DNA from: Amphibalanus amphitrite
Taxonomy: Eukaryota > Arthropoda > Thecostraca > Balanomorpha > Balanidae
DNA length: 64,000 nt
Reading direction: 5' to 3'
NCBI RefSeq assembly: GCF_019059575.1
Contig: NW_024881981.1
Span: 186,001-250,000, forward strand
The first letter of the stretch is position 1; each line of letters opens with the position of its first letter. The notes under the pieces were generated by a model. That model was not told the origin of the DNA, did not search any database, and saw nothing but the letters and a program-made list of their open reading frames with translations. This document shows, in pieces, positions 52,447 through 64,000 of this stretch. The translations under genes were made by a program, and so were the position numbers.

Positions 52447-55400
52447 ATGAGCGCCGATAGCCGCTCTCAGCTCCAGCTCCAGCCCGCCGTCGACTCGTAC
52501 CGCCAGCGCAAGAAGAGCGACTCGCTCAGCGGATTGTCACTGCGCTTCGACGCCAGCTGTGAGTCAACTTAACAGGGCGGCTAAATATATATGACCTAAG
52601 GTCAAGGTCTTGACCAGACCCAAAAAGGCCAGGTTCGGCTTATTAGTCGATTCGCACTGTTGAGATTGACACATATTAAATGTTCACATCGTTCCAACGT
52701 GACTTTGTAATAAGTTGCTATCGAAAACTGTTAGTAGATTTATGTTTAGTTCGTGTATCCGCTCAGAGGCATGATCTCTGTTGAGGGGTGTAATTTTTCG
52801 GTTCAGTATTCGATGAACGTTCAATAAACTGCGTTCAAGAGAATTTAGCATGACTTTTGTCCGAAATAGGCGCCAAGAAACATGAGATCGGCGGCATAGA
52901 TTGTAGACCAGTAACCACCCAGTAACATGACCAAGGGTGCCTTTTGAATAATTGCACGCAATAACACCTATGGATGTCATATTGGAATAAATTGCTCTGC
53001 AAATTGACGCATTGCAGACGAACGTACCTACAACGCTATTTATGCGAAATCTGTTTTGGCAAAAAGTATATAGCAAAATCACAGTAGTTTCATTTGAACG
53101 ACACATTCGAGCTATGTAAATTTTTAACGGGAATGACTTCCGATGAAACGTTCAACCCAAGGCAGATGTAAATAGGTAATTTGCCGGGGTCAGTGTTGGC
53201 TACGGTCACGCTGTCCGTGCATTTGTGTCTCGGTATATCGGCGCCAAATAATGCATCATTTGCTAGGTGATAGCAACCTGCAGTCTTTGAGAGATACGTC
53301 ATCAGATGTATGCCAAAAATAGGCTTCAGCGAATGAATGACAATCTTTTTTTCTTTCTTCCAGTTGGTAGTGGCGCAGTACGCCCGCTTACGTGCCGTTA
53401 CGGACTCAGTCGAGGTTCTTCTCAACAGGAAGCACCATCGCAGCCACCGTCAGCGCCGAGTACTTCGGACTCTTCTTTCGCGAAGTCTCCGCTCGGACTG
53501 GCTTCCAGTTCTTACGACAACTGGGACATCGTGCGCGTCGCTGAGCACCGCTTCACTCGCAAAGAGGCGACGGGACACGCTCTGGACGACGCTCGCCATG
53601 CACTCAGCGAGACGTTTACATTCGGCTCCCGTCAGGTAGCGCCAGCGGTACCCTCTCTGACAGATTCATGGCACCGTTCTCCGACCAGCACCAGCCACCA
53701 AGACACCGCTGCCACTGACGGGATGCGTCGCGCGACTGGTGACCGAAAGCTGCGTCCGACGCGACCTCATGGCCCACCAAGTGCCATGATGATCCGTGGT
53801 CATGCTGTTGGGCCACAGGTCGCGGCGCGCAATCCTTTCGACAAACAGCCGGCTGACTCCGGTCGTCACGGCGCGGTCGAAGATGGGGCCAATCGCGAAG
53901 TGCTCAAACTCTCCCAGGAAGAGCGTGAGCGACAGCGCATCAGAGCCACTATGGCCAGTATGCGGACTGAGATGATGGGGACTGGAGCCACGGATGATCC
54001 GTCGCTCGGTACTCGCTCCTCGGGGCTGATAGAGGAGGCAGCGAGCCGCGGAGCACGCATCCGACAATCGCGCGAGCTGCGCATCACGGGAGGTGTACAG
54101 TCCACCAGCGATACGTGGGGGCCGCGTCAGCCAGCGCCACCGAGGCGCGGCAGTGCGATGCAGGGCCCGCCCCCGGTCCCCTCACACGAGCTGTTTGCGC
54201 GCACCGAGACCCGCGCGGTGCGTCCGGCGGCTTCTGCCCAGCCGGTCACCCAAAGTGCCTTAGGGTTTGACACGTGGACGGTGAGACGCTCCTCGCTGAC
54301 GTTCGGTGGGGAGCAGCAGTCGGAGTCGGCCCCTCCGGCACCACAGAACGATCAGCGCCACATGTTCGGCGACCTGGAAATTGTTGACGACGATACGATG
54401 GGGGAACTCGTGTCCGACTTCGCGACAATGGGCGGCAAGGGGTCGGTAGCGGCTCGGTCACCAGTGAAGGGAACACCCATCACAGAGCAGGAGGGGTGCA
54501 AGCTGAAAGAGCTCATGCTGGGTTCCACGGCAATGAGCTTCAGCCCGGAATGGACAAAGCAGAACTTGTCATTCAACAAGACAGAAAACATCACATACGG
54601 AATTGTCCAATATAAGGTAAGTCTATGGAAAGGCGGATAGTTGATGTTTTATGCATAGTTTCAAGCGCTTGGAAAAGGGTCATGTCAATTAATGATTTGT
54701 TAAGTTGAAATAAGTACGCGCATGAATCATACAATGCAAAGGTCAGAGACATTCCTGGACCACCGGCAGTTTCGCACCGTGTTTTGGCGTTATCTCGATA
54801 TGATCGCTCCAGTGTCGCTACAATGGAACGTATTCACTAAGTGCAATGTGCATCTATGCTCCTCGTGCACCGGCAGGGCGGTCCGTGCGGCGTGCTGGCC
54901 GTGCTGCAGGCGTACGTGATGAAGGTGCTGCTGTTCGGCTCCCAGCTGTGCTCCGTACCGCCAGCCTCGGACGCCCACCGGCCCTCCAGCGACGAGCAGG
55001 GCGCCGCCCTGACCGCCGCCATCACAGAGATCCTGTGGAAGTGCGGACACGGCGAGGCCACTGTTGCACTGTGAGTTGAGAGATCATGGCTCGTTTACTG
55101 AGGAACTTCCACATCGTGGGTATCTTTTATCACGTCTTAAAAGTAAATTCATACATTAAACGTCGACAGGTGATCGCACTTTATTAGCTCACTGTCAATG
55201 TCAATAAGAAACAATAAAAATACAGCCGTCTGAGTTCTACAGAAGCGAGATGAGAATAAGCAACGGCAAATCGCCCACCGTGCCGCGTCCGCTGACGGTG
55301 ACGGTGCCGGCCGTCAGGTCGTCGGGTCGGAGTCAGTTCCCGGGCGGCGGCCGGTACCGGGCGGACGGTATCACGGAGACGCTGCAGCTGCACCGAGTAT

Positions 55401-57224
55401 CGGCCGTGGCGCCGCTGCTGGCCTACGTGCGCGACCAGCGGCGCCAGTTCGCCGCCGACGCCGGCTGTGTGCTGCTCACCTACTCAGCCGTGCTCTCACG
55501 CGGCATCGACAGGTGAGACGGTCTGCTCTCACGCGGCATCGACAGGTGAGACGGTCTGCTCTCACGCGGCATCGACAGGTGAGACGGTCTCACGGGCGAC
55601 GGCTCACCGTTTATCGTATTCGCAGAGTTCGATAACGTGAACTTGGGATATCGATATTTCTAAGTTCGATAGGAAGGAATATGAACGTCGGATGCCGCCT
55701 CCTGTAATCGAGCTTGTATGAGGCTGAGCCGCCGTTGCGTGTGGCCGATACTGATTGAGCCAGCTGTGATTTAGACTGAATGTAACTGGGCCTAACTGTA
55801 ACTGTTGGCCGTGATATATTGTTAAGACTACTGACCTCCTGATTGCTAATTAACTGTGTGTGTGTTTGTGGGGGGGGAGATATGTATCTGTATGCCGCAT
55901 GGCGATGCTGAATAAACAATAATAATACTAATAATATAGCCTGAGCTGTGGCAGAGATTGACCGTGACTGAACCATGCTCTGTAACCGAGGCCGAGTATG
56001 ACTTATCCGGCCGTGACTGATGCCGCAGCGTTAAACGGGACATGGACGTGGCCACCAATACGGTGATCGGTCGGCACGGCTACTGCACCCAGGAGCTGGT
56101 GAACCTGCTGCTCACCGGCACCGCCTCGTCCAACGTGTTCGACGGCACCGTCCGGCTCGGCGAGGGTGCCGACGTCACCGTCCTGCGCGGCGTCGACCAG
56201 CGCAGCGAGATCGGCCTCCTCTCGCTCTTCGAGCACTACAAGTCCTGCGAGGTGCGGGTCGCGGTGTGAGCGTGTGGTATGCAATGTTTATCAAGGATTG
56301 TGTGTTAGCGCGGTAAGTGGTAACCCATGTGACCGTGACATCACTGCAATGTTAAGTAGGTGCTGTAAGATTCTCACGCAACGACTGGACATTTTGCATA
56401 ATCCCTCACGAACCGCCACGCTTCATTTTCGCTTCTGTGTCCTTGTAACATTGATTTTCAATAGACATGGACATTTGATTTAGTCTCAGTTTTGTATGTC
56501 GCTTCGTTCAGTCTTTGTAGTTGAATTTTGGTGCCTTTGAAGGTGAATGTGATATCCAGTATCCAAGTACATTCACCATTTACCTGACCTGTTCCGCCTT
56601 TGACGGCAGGTGGGCTCCCACCTGAAGTCGCCGCAGCTGCCGATCTGGGTGATACTCAGCGAGTCCCACTTTACGTGCCTTTTCTCCGGCGACCGACGGC
56701 TGTGTCAGCAGCCGCCCGAGGCCGGCCGGTTCGACCTGTTCTACTACGACATGCTGGCCAGGCAGGACGACGAGATTCGGCTCACCGTAGGTCAGTGGGC
56801 TGCCGAATAAACACGCTGCATTTGGCGTTTCAACCCTATTTCCCAAAAAGGATACTAAATCGCTCGAAGCACCTTATGCGTCGAAAGCGATTTTCGACAA
56901 CAATCAGCTCTAAAATGCTTTCTTTTTTACCCTTTACTCTGCTCTTACGTCGCATCATGGCGGAATACACCCCCGTTTTTACATGATTGCTGTCGACATA
57001 ATCATAAATGTTCTACATTACGAAATGACGTGGCAGTATCACCCGTGGTGGCGGCTGTTTTGCTGTTACTGACCCGCTGATGTTTTCCAGAGTACGGCGG
57101 TGACCCGTCGGCCGAGCTGCCGGCAGTGCGGCCCGGTGAGCTGGTGCCCCCGCTGGAGCACTGCCTGCGCACCCGCTGGCCGGCTGCTAAGGTCAGCTGG
57201 AACGGCTACGAGCCCATCCTGTGA
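52447..57224 (+). CDS. MINDY4: MINDY4 (FAM188B) ubiquitin carboxyl-terminal hydrolase, complete, 7 exons
   Basis: A cysteine deubiquitinase; MINDY enzymes trim Lys48-linked ubiquitin chains. Exons: 52447-52558, 53364-54616, 54877-55070, 55243-55512, 56029-56251, 56610-56790 and 57091-57224. All have GT-AG borders and compatible phases, giving 788 residues, near the human length. Residues 1-420 are mostly disordered, Ser/Arg-rich and specific to the lineage. The catalytic domain starts near residue 425. Exon 3 opens with the active-site motif GGPCGVLA (Cys459); exon 5 has [17 protein letters not shown] followed by [13 protein letters not shown]; exon 6 carries the catalytic histidine in SESHF (His704). 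The C-terminus [18 protein letters not shown] matches the family end. The start ATG is the first in frame in a GC-rich exon; an earlier start is possible. A 33-bp triplication covers the exon 4 donor (see repeat at 55491). It converges with the protease gene on the other strand, stop to stop 1.3 kb apart. Confidence 0.93.
55491..55589 (+). repeat. 33-bp triplication across the exon 4 donor of MINDY4
   Basis: Three perfect tandem copies of a unit that includes the last 22 exon bases and GTGAGACGGTC of the intron. Each copy has an identical donor (GACAG|GTGAG) at 55513, 55546 and 55579. Use of the second or third donor would read into an in-frame TGA. Confidence 0.95.
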
Positions 57225-58517
57225 GCCGGCCGGCCGGCCCGCCTCGCCTCTGACCTGCGGATCGCTGTCCCGTGCCTCACGCCCAGACCGGTATGGTGCC
57301 AGTGGACACAGTTTTCTGCACTCGTTTGAATGTGCTGCTGTTCGGGTGGCCTTCGAATGCCATCCTGATGTAACACACGTTGGGGATCACGTGGCTGGCA
57401 TTGGCCACTATGTCCCGTATGATCTGTACAATCTCTATTACCGCTGTTTACAGTGGTTGCAAGTGAATCATCGAAGGTGCTAGAACCGCTCACTCTTCTA
57501 GTCTTAATCTGTCGATATGAATAGTCATGTCATTCGCGACTCTACTGTAATTCTATCGATCCCTTAGTAGACGAACTCTGAAGCCGCGCTCTAGTCTATC
57601 CCGGGCCTCTTCTCCCGGGGCGCCACAGTCATCGTTTTGATAATGACGTTACTTCGTTCATGGTGCTTATTGTAACAACTGGGTATAGGTTTTTCTACTG
57701 GAACAAGATACCAAGCCAAAGAGCAATTGTTATTACGCTGAGATATTGAAGATGAAAGCGAGGCCTAATGAAACAATAGTGACAACTTGTACACGATTAC
57801 GTTACAAATTAATTCCAAAGACAAATAGGTACCACGCTGATTTTTTTATGCCCTACCTCATTCTGATTGAGGTAGGCGGCAGCTCAGATGTATGTCGCTC
57901 AAAAACTGCTGTCTGGGCGGTTGTGCCTTTGCACTCGAGTATTACACCGTTAGGTATGGGCAGGAGCATCCTCTAATCACATGACCTCAGAGACACAATA
58001 TAAGACGTTTAAAGCGAATGCGTCGTGTTTTATGCCCCTTCATGTCATCAGAGCATGAATTACGATGTCAGCACATAGTAGCTTATAGCTAACCGGGGAA
58101 CCTCAACGCTGGACATCACAGCAACTGGTGAGGGGAAGTAGTACTTACATTGCGGGTGACCAGTGTTTCGGCTTTTCTTTTCGTGTATTTCCGCTCCACG
58201 AAACAATATCATAGTTCATATTCAGTTTTTCCCCGGATGATGCATCCCATAACAAAATTTGCAAAGTCTCTGACATGAACACGACATACCACATGTTAGG
58301 CACGGACGAACGAAGCCTAACCCATCGTGTCGCTTTAAGTGAACACATCTCAAGGCACATCGCCGATCACGACACAAATCACACTCGAAATCACAAATCA
58401 GCGTCCAAAACAGACCTTTCTCGACGAAGGCAACCTCACACTTGTGGCGAGGGTTGAAGCAACACGGCGAGTTTCGAGCGGAGACCGAATCTTGGGGAAG
58501 CCGAGCCGCGGCGCTCT
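57225..58517. other. Convergent 3' flanks of MINDY4 and the CLIP protease
   Basis: Contains the 3' untranslated regions of both genes. No other exon is seen, and no unambiguous AATAAA was noted close to either stop. Confidence 0.45.
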
Positions 58518-61500
58518 TCAGTCGGTGTCGTGCAGATGGCTGGTGATCCAGTCGAGGTATTCGCTGACTCTTGTGTACACTCCGGGCACTCTGGCGTCGG
58601 CACATTTGTACCCGAACGACACCACACCGATCGTGTAGAAGTACGGTCCCGACGGCGACGGGAACATCATCGGACCGCCGCTGTCGCCCTGTCGAACAGA
58701 ATGCGTGCAAACAAAGTGATTCAAATGATGCATCCCATAACAAAAGCAACTTCGAGGTTCCATGGGGCGAAATATTTGGTGCAAAACCAAAGCACTAACG
58801 GCATATGAGTGGTAGTGTCTAGTGATTCAAAAGAAACTGAAGAGCAGAATGAAAACAGAATATCAGTGTAGGAGAGAAGCAAAGAATTGTAAGCAGCGCA
58901 CAAGAAGGCGGCATGCGGACGGACCCAGTGTTTATCTTACCTGGCACGAGTCTTTCCCGGGGCTCCTGGCGCAGAGCACCTTGTCGGTAATGGTGATCTG
59001 CCTGAAGCGCGTGTAGCGCCGTGAGCAGGCCTTTTTCCTCATAACACGCACCTGGGTGTGCAGCAGTTTGGCGCTAGCGGAGCCCCCTGAAGAAAAGGCG
59101 TACACAATTAATGGTAATATATTGAAATATCGCGTCGGTGTCTGTGCTAAACAGCTTGTGCGTGTCATCGGGTATCCCATAGAGCCCGCTTTGATTGTGT
59201 GACTTTTTTATTGTTCCATCGTTTTACCAAAGACACATGATATATGTTTGAACGTTGAGCGTATCTTTTTGAAAGCTGATTTATTCAGCTATGACTTATG
59301 AGTATAATGTCATTAGAATAATTGAGGGATTTAAATATGAACTTTAACTGAAGATAATTAGCAGCGTTCACTGAAGCGGGTACTTACTGTAGCTGGTAGC
59401 GCCCCATCCGGCAATGAAGGGCTTCTTAGCGTCAAACACCATGGTCCTGACTTCGTCTTCAAACGGCAGACAAACTGTATGCCTTGCATCTGTAACGATA
59501 CAGGTTTGGTTTGAGAATCTTCATCGATACCAAAGAGCCATCAAGCGAACTCACAGTTGAACTCCCCGGCAGTAAACTCAGTTGGATTTAACCCGGTAAA
59601 CTCAATTTAACTTTAGGCCCAAAACCGAGTCAAACTCTACCAGTTATAATAATAAAACCACAGTTCAGCTGAAATATCTACCGGTTCTAGTCATAGTTAA
59701 ACAACTCCACCGACTCTAAACTCGCAGTTGAACTGATACCTCGATCTGCTCCAAACTCACAGAACAACTCTAACGGCTATAAACTCTCTTGGATATAAAC
59801 TCAATTCAACTCTACACGCACACTTGAACTCCACCGGCTGCAGGTAAACTTACAGTTGAACTCCACTGGCTCTCGCAGCACCAGGATGGCGATGTCGTTG
59901 GCGAACGTGCGGTTGTTGTACTCCTCGTGGATCCGGTGCTCCTTGATGCCGTAGTTGATGGCCGTGTCGACGTCTGTGTCGTTGGTCAGATCGTGGTCGC
60001 CGATACGGGCCCAGTTTCTGCGGCAGACATCGTCAGACAGTCATGACTCATTGGATACATAGACAAGTGGTGATCCAAATACAGGAAACACAAAGCTAAT
60101 GTGGTAGTGTAATGCCTGGCCGGTGATCGTCTAATTGTCAATTGTGGTGCACTTTCGGCGAAAGCATGAACAAAAACGTTGTCATTTACGTTTGCCTCAC
60201 TTTCCTTCGGGTCGGGCGACTGGATACTACCGACACCGAAGATCGCGCCCTCTTCAGTCCATACATCCGTACCTAATCATTCATCAGTAATCAGTAATCA
60301 GTTATGCAAGTGGGCCCTGAATGGAGAGGCAATTCAACGGTCTGTCCAGCCTTGGAACGTCCGTCGGTGGTCGGGCCGCCGGCCTGGCATGCAGCCCGTA
60401 CTCACAGGCTGTCCTCCTTGCCCTGGACGCAGTGGGCCGCCGTCAGCACGTGCTTGTTGGTGATGAGCGCGCCGCCGCAGTGGAAGTTGATGTCGCCGTC
60501 ATGCGAGTCGTAGCCCAGGGCGGCCATCCACGGCCACTCGGCTGTAATCATCGCGGTCACTCTCAGTCGGATGTGTGACACCGTTTCCCAAGGACGTTGA
60601 GCTCAGCACAGCTTTTTTGTCTCACGAATAGTGGCCAAAGGCCACTGCCCACTGCCACACCATTTTGCTCAATACTACAAGAAATTAAGAATACTATCGA
60701 AGTTTAAAAATAACGTTGAGTATGAACTTACATTAATTCTATGGAAACTATCTGAATTGTATGTGCATGAAGTATTAAGATGGCACTTCAGACGGCCAGC
60801 AGACAAATGTCATGTCATGTCATGAGAATCTCGCCACATTAAATACCGTTGAGCTTATGGTAAACTACTCACCGACTTCCGACTCCACGCCGCCGACAAT
60901 GCGGACGCCGGTGACGTTGCGGTAGCCGCAGCGGGGCGGCCGCGGCAGGATGTAGCCGGTCGCCTGCGCTGGCTCCTCGGTGGTCGGCACAATGTCCGTG
61001 TCACCGGCCGGGGACGTACCACCGTCCACCGCAGCGTCAGTGGACGCGGTCGTCTCCGCCTCCTGGCCGACCTCCTCTGCGTCCGAGTCCGAGTCGGAGT
61101 AGTCAGAGTCGGGATCGCCCTCCGAGGTGAAGTCCTTCTTGGTCCTCGACGGACGTTTGCTGCTGGACTGGGTAGGGGCGGGCTCCGTCGATGGCTCGGT
61201 GGGGGGTTCCGTCGCGACGGGCGCAGGGGTGGTGTCGGGTGTCGTGGGGGTGGGCGCCGTGGCGACTGGGGTGGGTTTGGCAGCGAAGGGTTTGGCGGCC
61301 GGTGCGGTGGACGGTGTGGGTGGGGCGGTGGACGGTGGGGGTGGGGCGGTTGACGGTGGGGGTGGGGCGGTCGACGGTGACGGTGGGATGGTGGGTGGCG
61401 GGGGTGGGACGGTCGATGGTGAAGTACTCGGTGTAGTACGCTCTGTTGTAGTTGTCGTGGTTGTGGTAGTAGTGGTGCTGGAAACCGTCGTACTTTCTTC

Positions 61501-62680
61501 TACAACAGCAGGTCGGACTGGTCTCCGTATGAGGTTATTCGGACAGCAATACATCGGTATGTTCGAGTTGACATTCCTGCATTTGATGGAGTTGAGTAGG
61601 TACAGCACTCTGCGTGTGAGTCGGCTGGTCAGCCGTTTCAGCGGCGGGCAGTGGTTCATTATGACACAGGTGCCGGCGAGTTTCCGCGGCGGGAACAGGC
61701 ACCGGAAGTTGTCGGAGCTGCGGCCGGTGAGCTCCAGCTCGTCCTCGCCGTACTGCTCGCCGTCCTCAATCTCGTCCTCGGGGAAGTAGAAGCCGCCCAT
61801 GATGTCGTCCTCGTCTTTCTCTGATGGCGCGATGACGTGGTGCTGCTGCCGCTCCGGCGTCACCGGCGGCAGGACGGTGATGCGCGGCCGCTGCCTCACG
61901 CCGCTGATACGGCGCGGGCCCACGGCCACTCCGTCTGTCGGCGACGACTCGTTCACAGCGCCGGGCTCCGGCGGAGCGCCCTCCGACGACAGCGGCACGC
62001 CCGCCGGCTCCTTCTCCACAATGCTGGTGGGCGACGGCCGTGGCGACGCAGGTGTTACCTCCTCATCAGGGAAATAGAAGCCTGAAACACAAACGGGTGT
62101 GGTTAACTCAAGATAAAAGTGTGTCGGTGGCCGTTGCCGTCTAAATCATAGGACATCTTTGATCTTCTTGCTTGATTTATTTGAACTAACAGTATATGCG
62201 TATTGCAAGTCTCATAGCCAGACGGTGGAATGCTGGCGTTTGGGAAGGTGGTTACTGTCGTTCAGCTTCTGTCTGTTGTTTACGAACATATACCAGATTC
62301 CGTGCAGCTCCTGGTGCAGCGTATCCCCGCAGAGAGCTATTAGATGAAACTATAGACATAGGCGACACTTTTGAGATGCTATAGCGCATGCGACACCATG
62401 CCGTCACACGTTTCTGGACGCCCATCTACCGCCGGCCCCGCTAAGTGATCAGAATCATCAGCACGCGTCTTGAACACGGAGATTGAAACCGAATAGTTCC
62501 TCTTTCGTTTTGCCCGCCCTTTGCCCTCTTTGGACTCTGATGAGCAGACACTTCATGCAGCAGAGCCTAAGTACAAAGCACTAATGCCTACCTCTACGGA
62601 AGGCAAACATACTGACCTTGACACGTGACTGACGGACTGAAGACGAGCAGCGCGAGCACTGCCGCGCACAGCAGCTGCAT
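58518..62680 (-). CDS. Secreted CLIP-domain trypsin-like serine protease, complete, 7 exons
   Basis: A zymogen of the arthropod extracellular protease cascades (clotting, prophenoloxidase or Toll-type; which one is unknown). Exons on the minus strand: 62680-62617, 62081-60873, 60541-60406, 60017-59854, 59489-59388, 59086-58941 and 58688-58518. All have GT-AG borders and matching phases and encode 663 residues. Exon 1 is a signal peptide ([17 protein letters not shown]). Exon 2 holds an acidic region, one CLIP domain (cysteines at 149, 160, 166, 189, 200 and 201), a long Thr/Pro/Ser-rich linker and the activation site GVR|IVGG (cut after Arg415). The catalytic triad is His461 (LTAAHC), Asp511 (NDIAIL) and Ser610 (GDSGGP). 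An Asp six residues before the serine (KDSCQGDSGGP) predicts cleavage after Arg or Lys. SFGYKCA is typical of clotting-enzyme-like CLIP proteases. The linker is longer than usual and includes an 11-threonine run. The motif GFYFP occurs twice (22-26 and 118-122). Confidence 0.93.
61170..61490 (-). repeat. Low-complexity linker coding sequence (Thr run and PPPPSTAP repeats)
   Basis: Within exon 2 of the CLIP protease, ACC/ACT codons encode a threonine run, followed by several PPxPSTAPP units of 24-30 bp. The region is likely O-glycosylated and length-variable. The minus-strand frame is the real one; the plus-strand Gly/Val-rich frame is its shadow. Confidence 0.85.
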
Positions 62681-63791
62681 CTGAGGTCACAGAGCGACCG
62701 AGGGGGTCAGGTCAGGGCACCGACAGCACAGACTAGCACAAACACAGGTCATCCGTCCTTCCCTTCCTCAGAACAAACCCATCGGCATCCCCTCACACTT
62801 CCCTTTCCCGACTAGCTTCTTCCAGAGAACCCCTTCCAGAGAACCGTTGGTGAGGACATCCGACATTGACAAGTCCTTATTGAACGACATCCTCTCCGGT
62901 ATGACCTTGTGAGCGGCAGGGCGGGCTGTCCCATCGGGATATTCCCGTCCCACCGCGCCGCAGCGGTCTCTGCCGGTGCGGCGCACCGTCGGTGGTCCGC
63001 TCAGTCCAATGTCGACACCCTATCAAGCATCATTCCATAGCTCTGCAACGGCCTTTTCAGGCCGAAATAGCTTGCTCCCCGTCCCTCTCCCCAAGGTGCA
63101 GATTTCTCTAGGTGGGCAGCTGCAGGATGCTTGACTTGGTTCCGTCGTTGAACGGCACGATACAAAAATTTCTTCCCATATCGGTTCAGTGACATTTGAA
63201 GGATAAACAAGTCGCTTCGGTTATACGCGGCTAGCCGAACGGTTTGTTTATATGCACACTAACAACCACGGTGTCGCGTGTGAAAACCTTGACGTCAATT
63301 GCAGACATTTCCATTTAGTGATGAATCAAGAATAAAAACTCGGATACATAATCATCTTACCCAGCCGAACGGGTTGCCACTTCGGCCAGTTTATGGGCCG
63401 GGCTAAATCATTAGCTAGACGCCTTTTGGCTTGTAGGAGACCTACGAACTGGCGCTACAATGAGCAGTGCTTGCACTCTGCGCCCGTGCGGACTGAGATC
63501 CAAGCGAAGTTGCGCGGGATTCCTTCAAACGCACTCATTGCGAAGTTATTCATATTGTAAGCGAAATAATTTTGACACCCTGCTCGTCATCCAGATACAT
63601 CAGTCGACAGAAGGCTGACCTGAGAAGGGGCTACTTGACTGTAGGTAGACCTCCAGACAATCAGGCCTACGGCTGCTGAGATAAAACATTCAAACGTTAC
63701 CATGTCCGATCAACCGGCCCCCATATAGCTCGATGTGCTTTCTACAAAAGACGGGCCAGCCTACTGCCACTGCCATCCACTGTCAACCTAC
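62681..63791. other. 5' flank of the CLIP protease, no gene seen
   Basis: No TATA box within 100 bases of the start codon. GTGAGCGGCAGGGCGGGCTGTCCCATCGGGA at about 62910 resembles GAGCGGCAGGACGGGTTGTCCTATCGGGA at about 33783, so a dispersed repeat fragment is present. Confidence 0.4.
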
Positions 63792-64000
63792 CTTGTGCCG
63801 GGCGTTTGACGGGTCCTTGGTAGATGAGTTCGTACTTCTTCAGCGCCGCGCTTCACGATCAGAGGTTTCCAAAGACAGACTCTGCTGAAAGAAGAGTCTG
63901 CTGCCGCTGCAGAAGTCACGGCTAGCACCACGCGGACGCTGCCGCCGTTCAGAGGCTCCGTATCACTGCCGTCGGCGGTGCCGGCTACCGAGTCCGTCTG
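63792..64000 (-). CDS. Possible exon of an unrecognised gene, cut by the window end
   Basis: A good donor (CACAAG|GTAGGT at 63792-63787) ends a GC-rich stretch on the minus strand. One frame is open over the whole 209 bases (it includes VRVVLAVTSAAAADSSF). A second frame, open only after an in-frame stop at 63855-63853, reads LKKYELIYQGPVKRPAQ, which looks more protein-like. An acceptor-like TCTTCTTTCAG lies near 63888. I cannot tell which frame is real, and neither is recognised. Confidence 0.25.

Overview
This is a repeat-dominated piece of a eukaryotic nuclear genome. Several things point to an arthropod: an interstitial array of the pentamer TTAGG (the arthropod telomere motif), a CLIP-domain serine protease, spliced genes with ordinary GT-AG introns, and many hAT, foldback, Ty3/gypsy and LINE copies. 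GC-rich exons set in a repeat-rich background would fit a crustacean, possibly a barnacle, but that placement is a guess.

Host genes. (1) One minus-strand exon of an SPCA-type Golgi Ca2+/Mn2+ ATPase at 719-928. (2) The large 3' exon of an SLC35G1-like drug/metabolite transporter, minus strand, 26367-27521. (3) A complete seven-exon MINDY4 (FAM188B) deubiquitinase gene, plus strand, 52447-57224. (4) A complete seven-exon secreted CLIP-domain trypsin-like protease gene, minus strand, 58518-62680, convergent with MINDY4. Possible exons at about 28.4/29.5 kb and 63.8-64.0 kb are weakly supported. In both complete genes the exon phases join without a frameshift.

Mobile DNA. From 1.5 to 9.5 kb there are small non-autonomous DNA transposons (three hAT-type, one nested inside another) and a composite inverted repeat holding a near-perfect 139-nt hairpin and the TTAGG array. 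Bases 9557-25391 form one giant foldback-type element. It has 9-bp target duplications, about 415-bp unique ends, and two opposed arms of 278-bp tandem repeats meeting head to head at about 13159. A young Ty3/gypsy element (18093-24228) with LTRs that read identical is inserted in one arm. A second Ty3/gypsy element (35367-41578), also with identical LTRs, sits in a piggyBac-like repeat. The two retroelements have nearly identical leaders but clearly different LTRs and coding regions, which suggests mosaic evolution. A 5'-truncated CR1/Jockey-type LINE lies at 43989-46470, a SINE-like tRNA-containing insertion with 16-bp target duplications at 47485-47714, and a 0.5-kb-arm inverted repeat just upstream of MINDY4.

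The best candidates for something undescribed are the giant foldback satellite element, the hairpin plus telomere-repeat unit at 8.4-9.5 kb, the hairpin-bounded tRNA-like insertion at 47.5 kb, and the retroelement leader and CRE-array features. All calls were made by eye; no alignment or database search was run.
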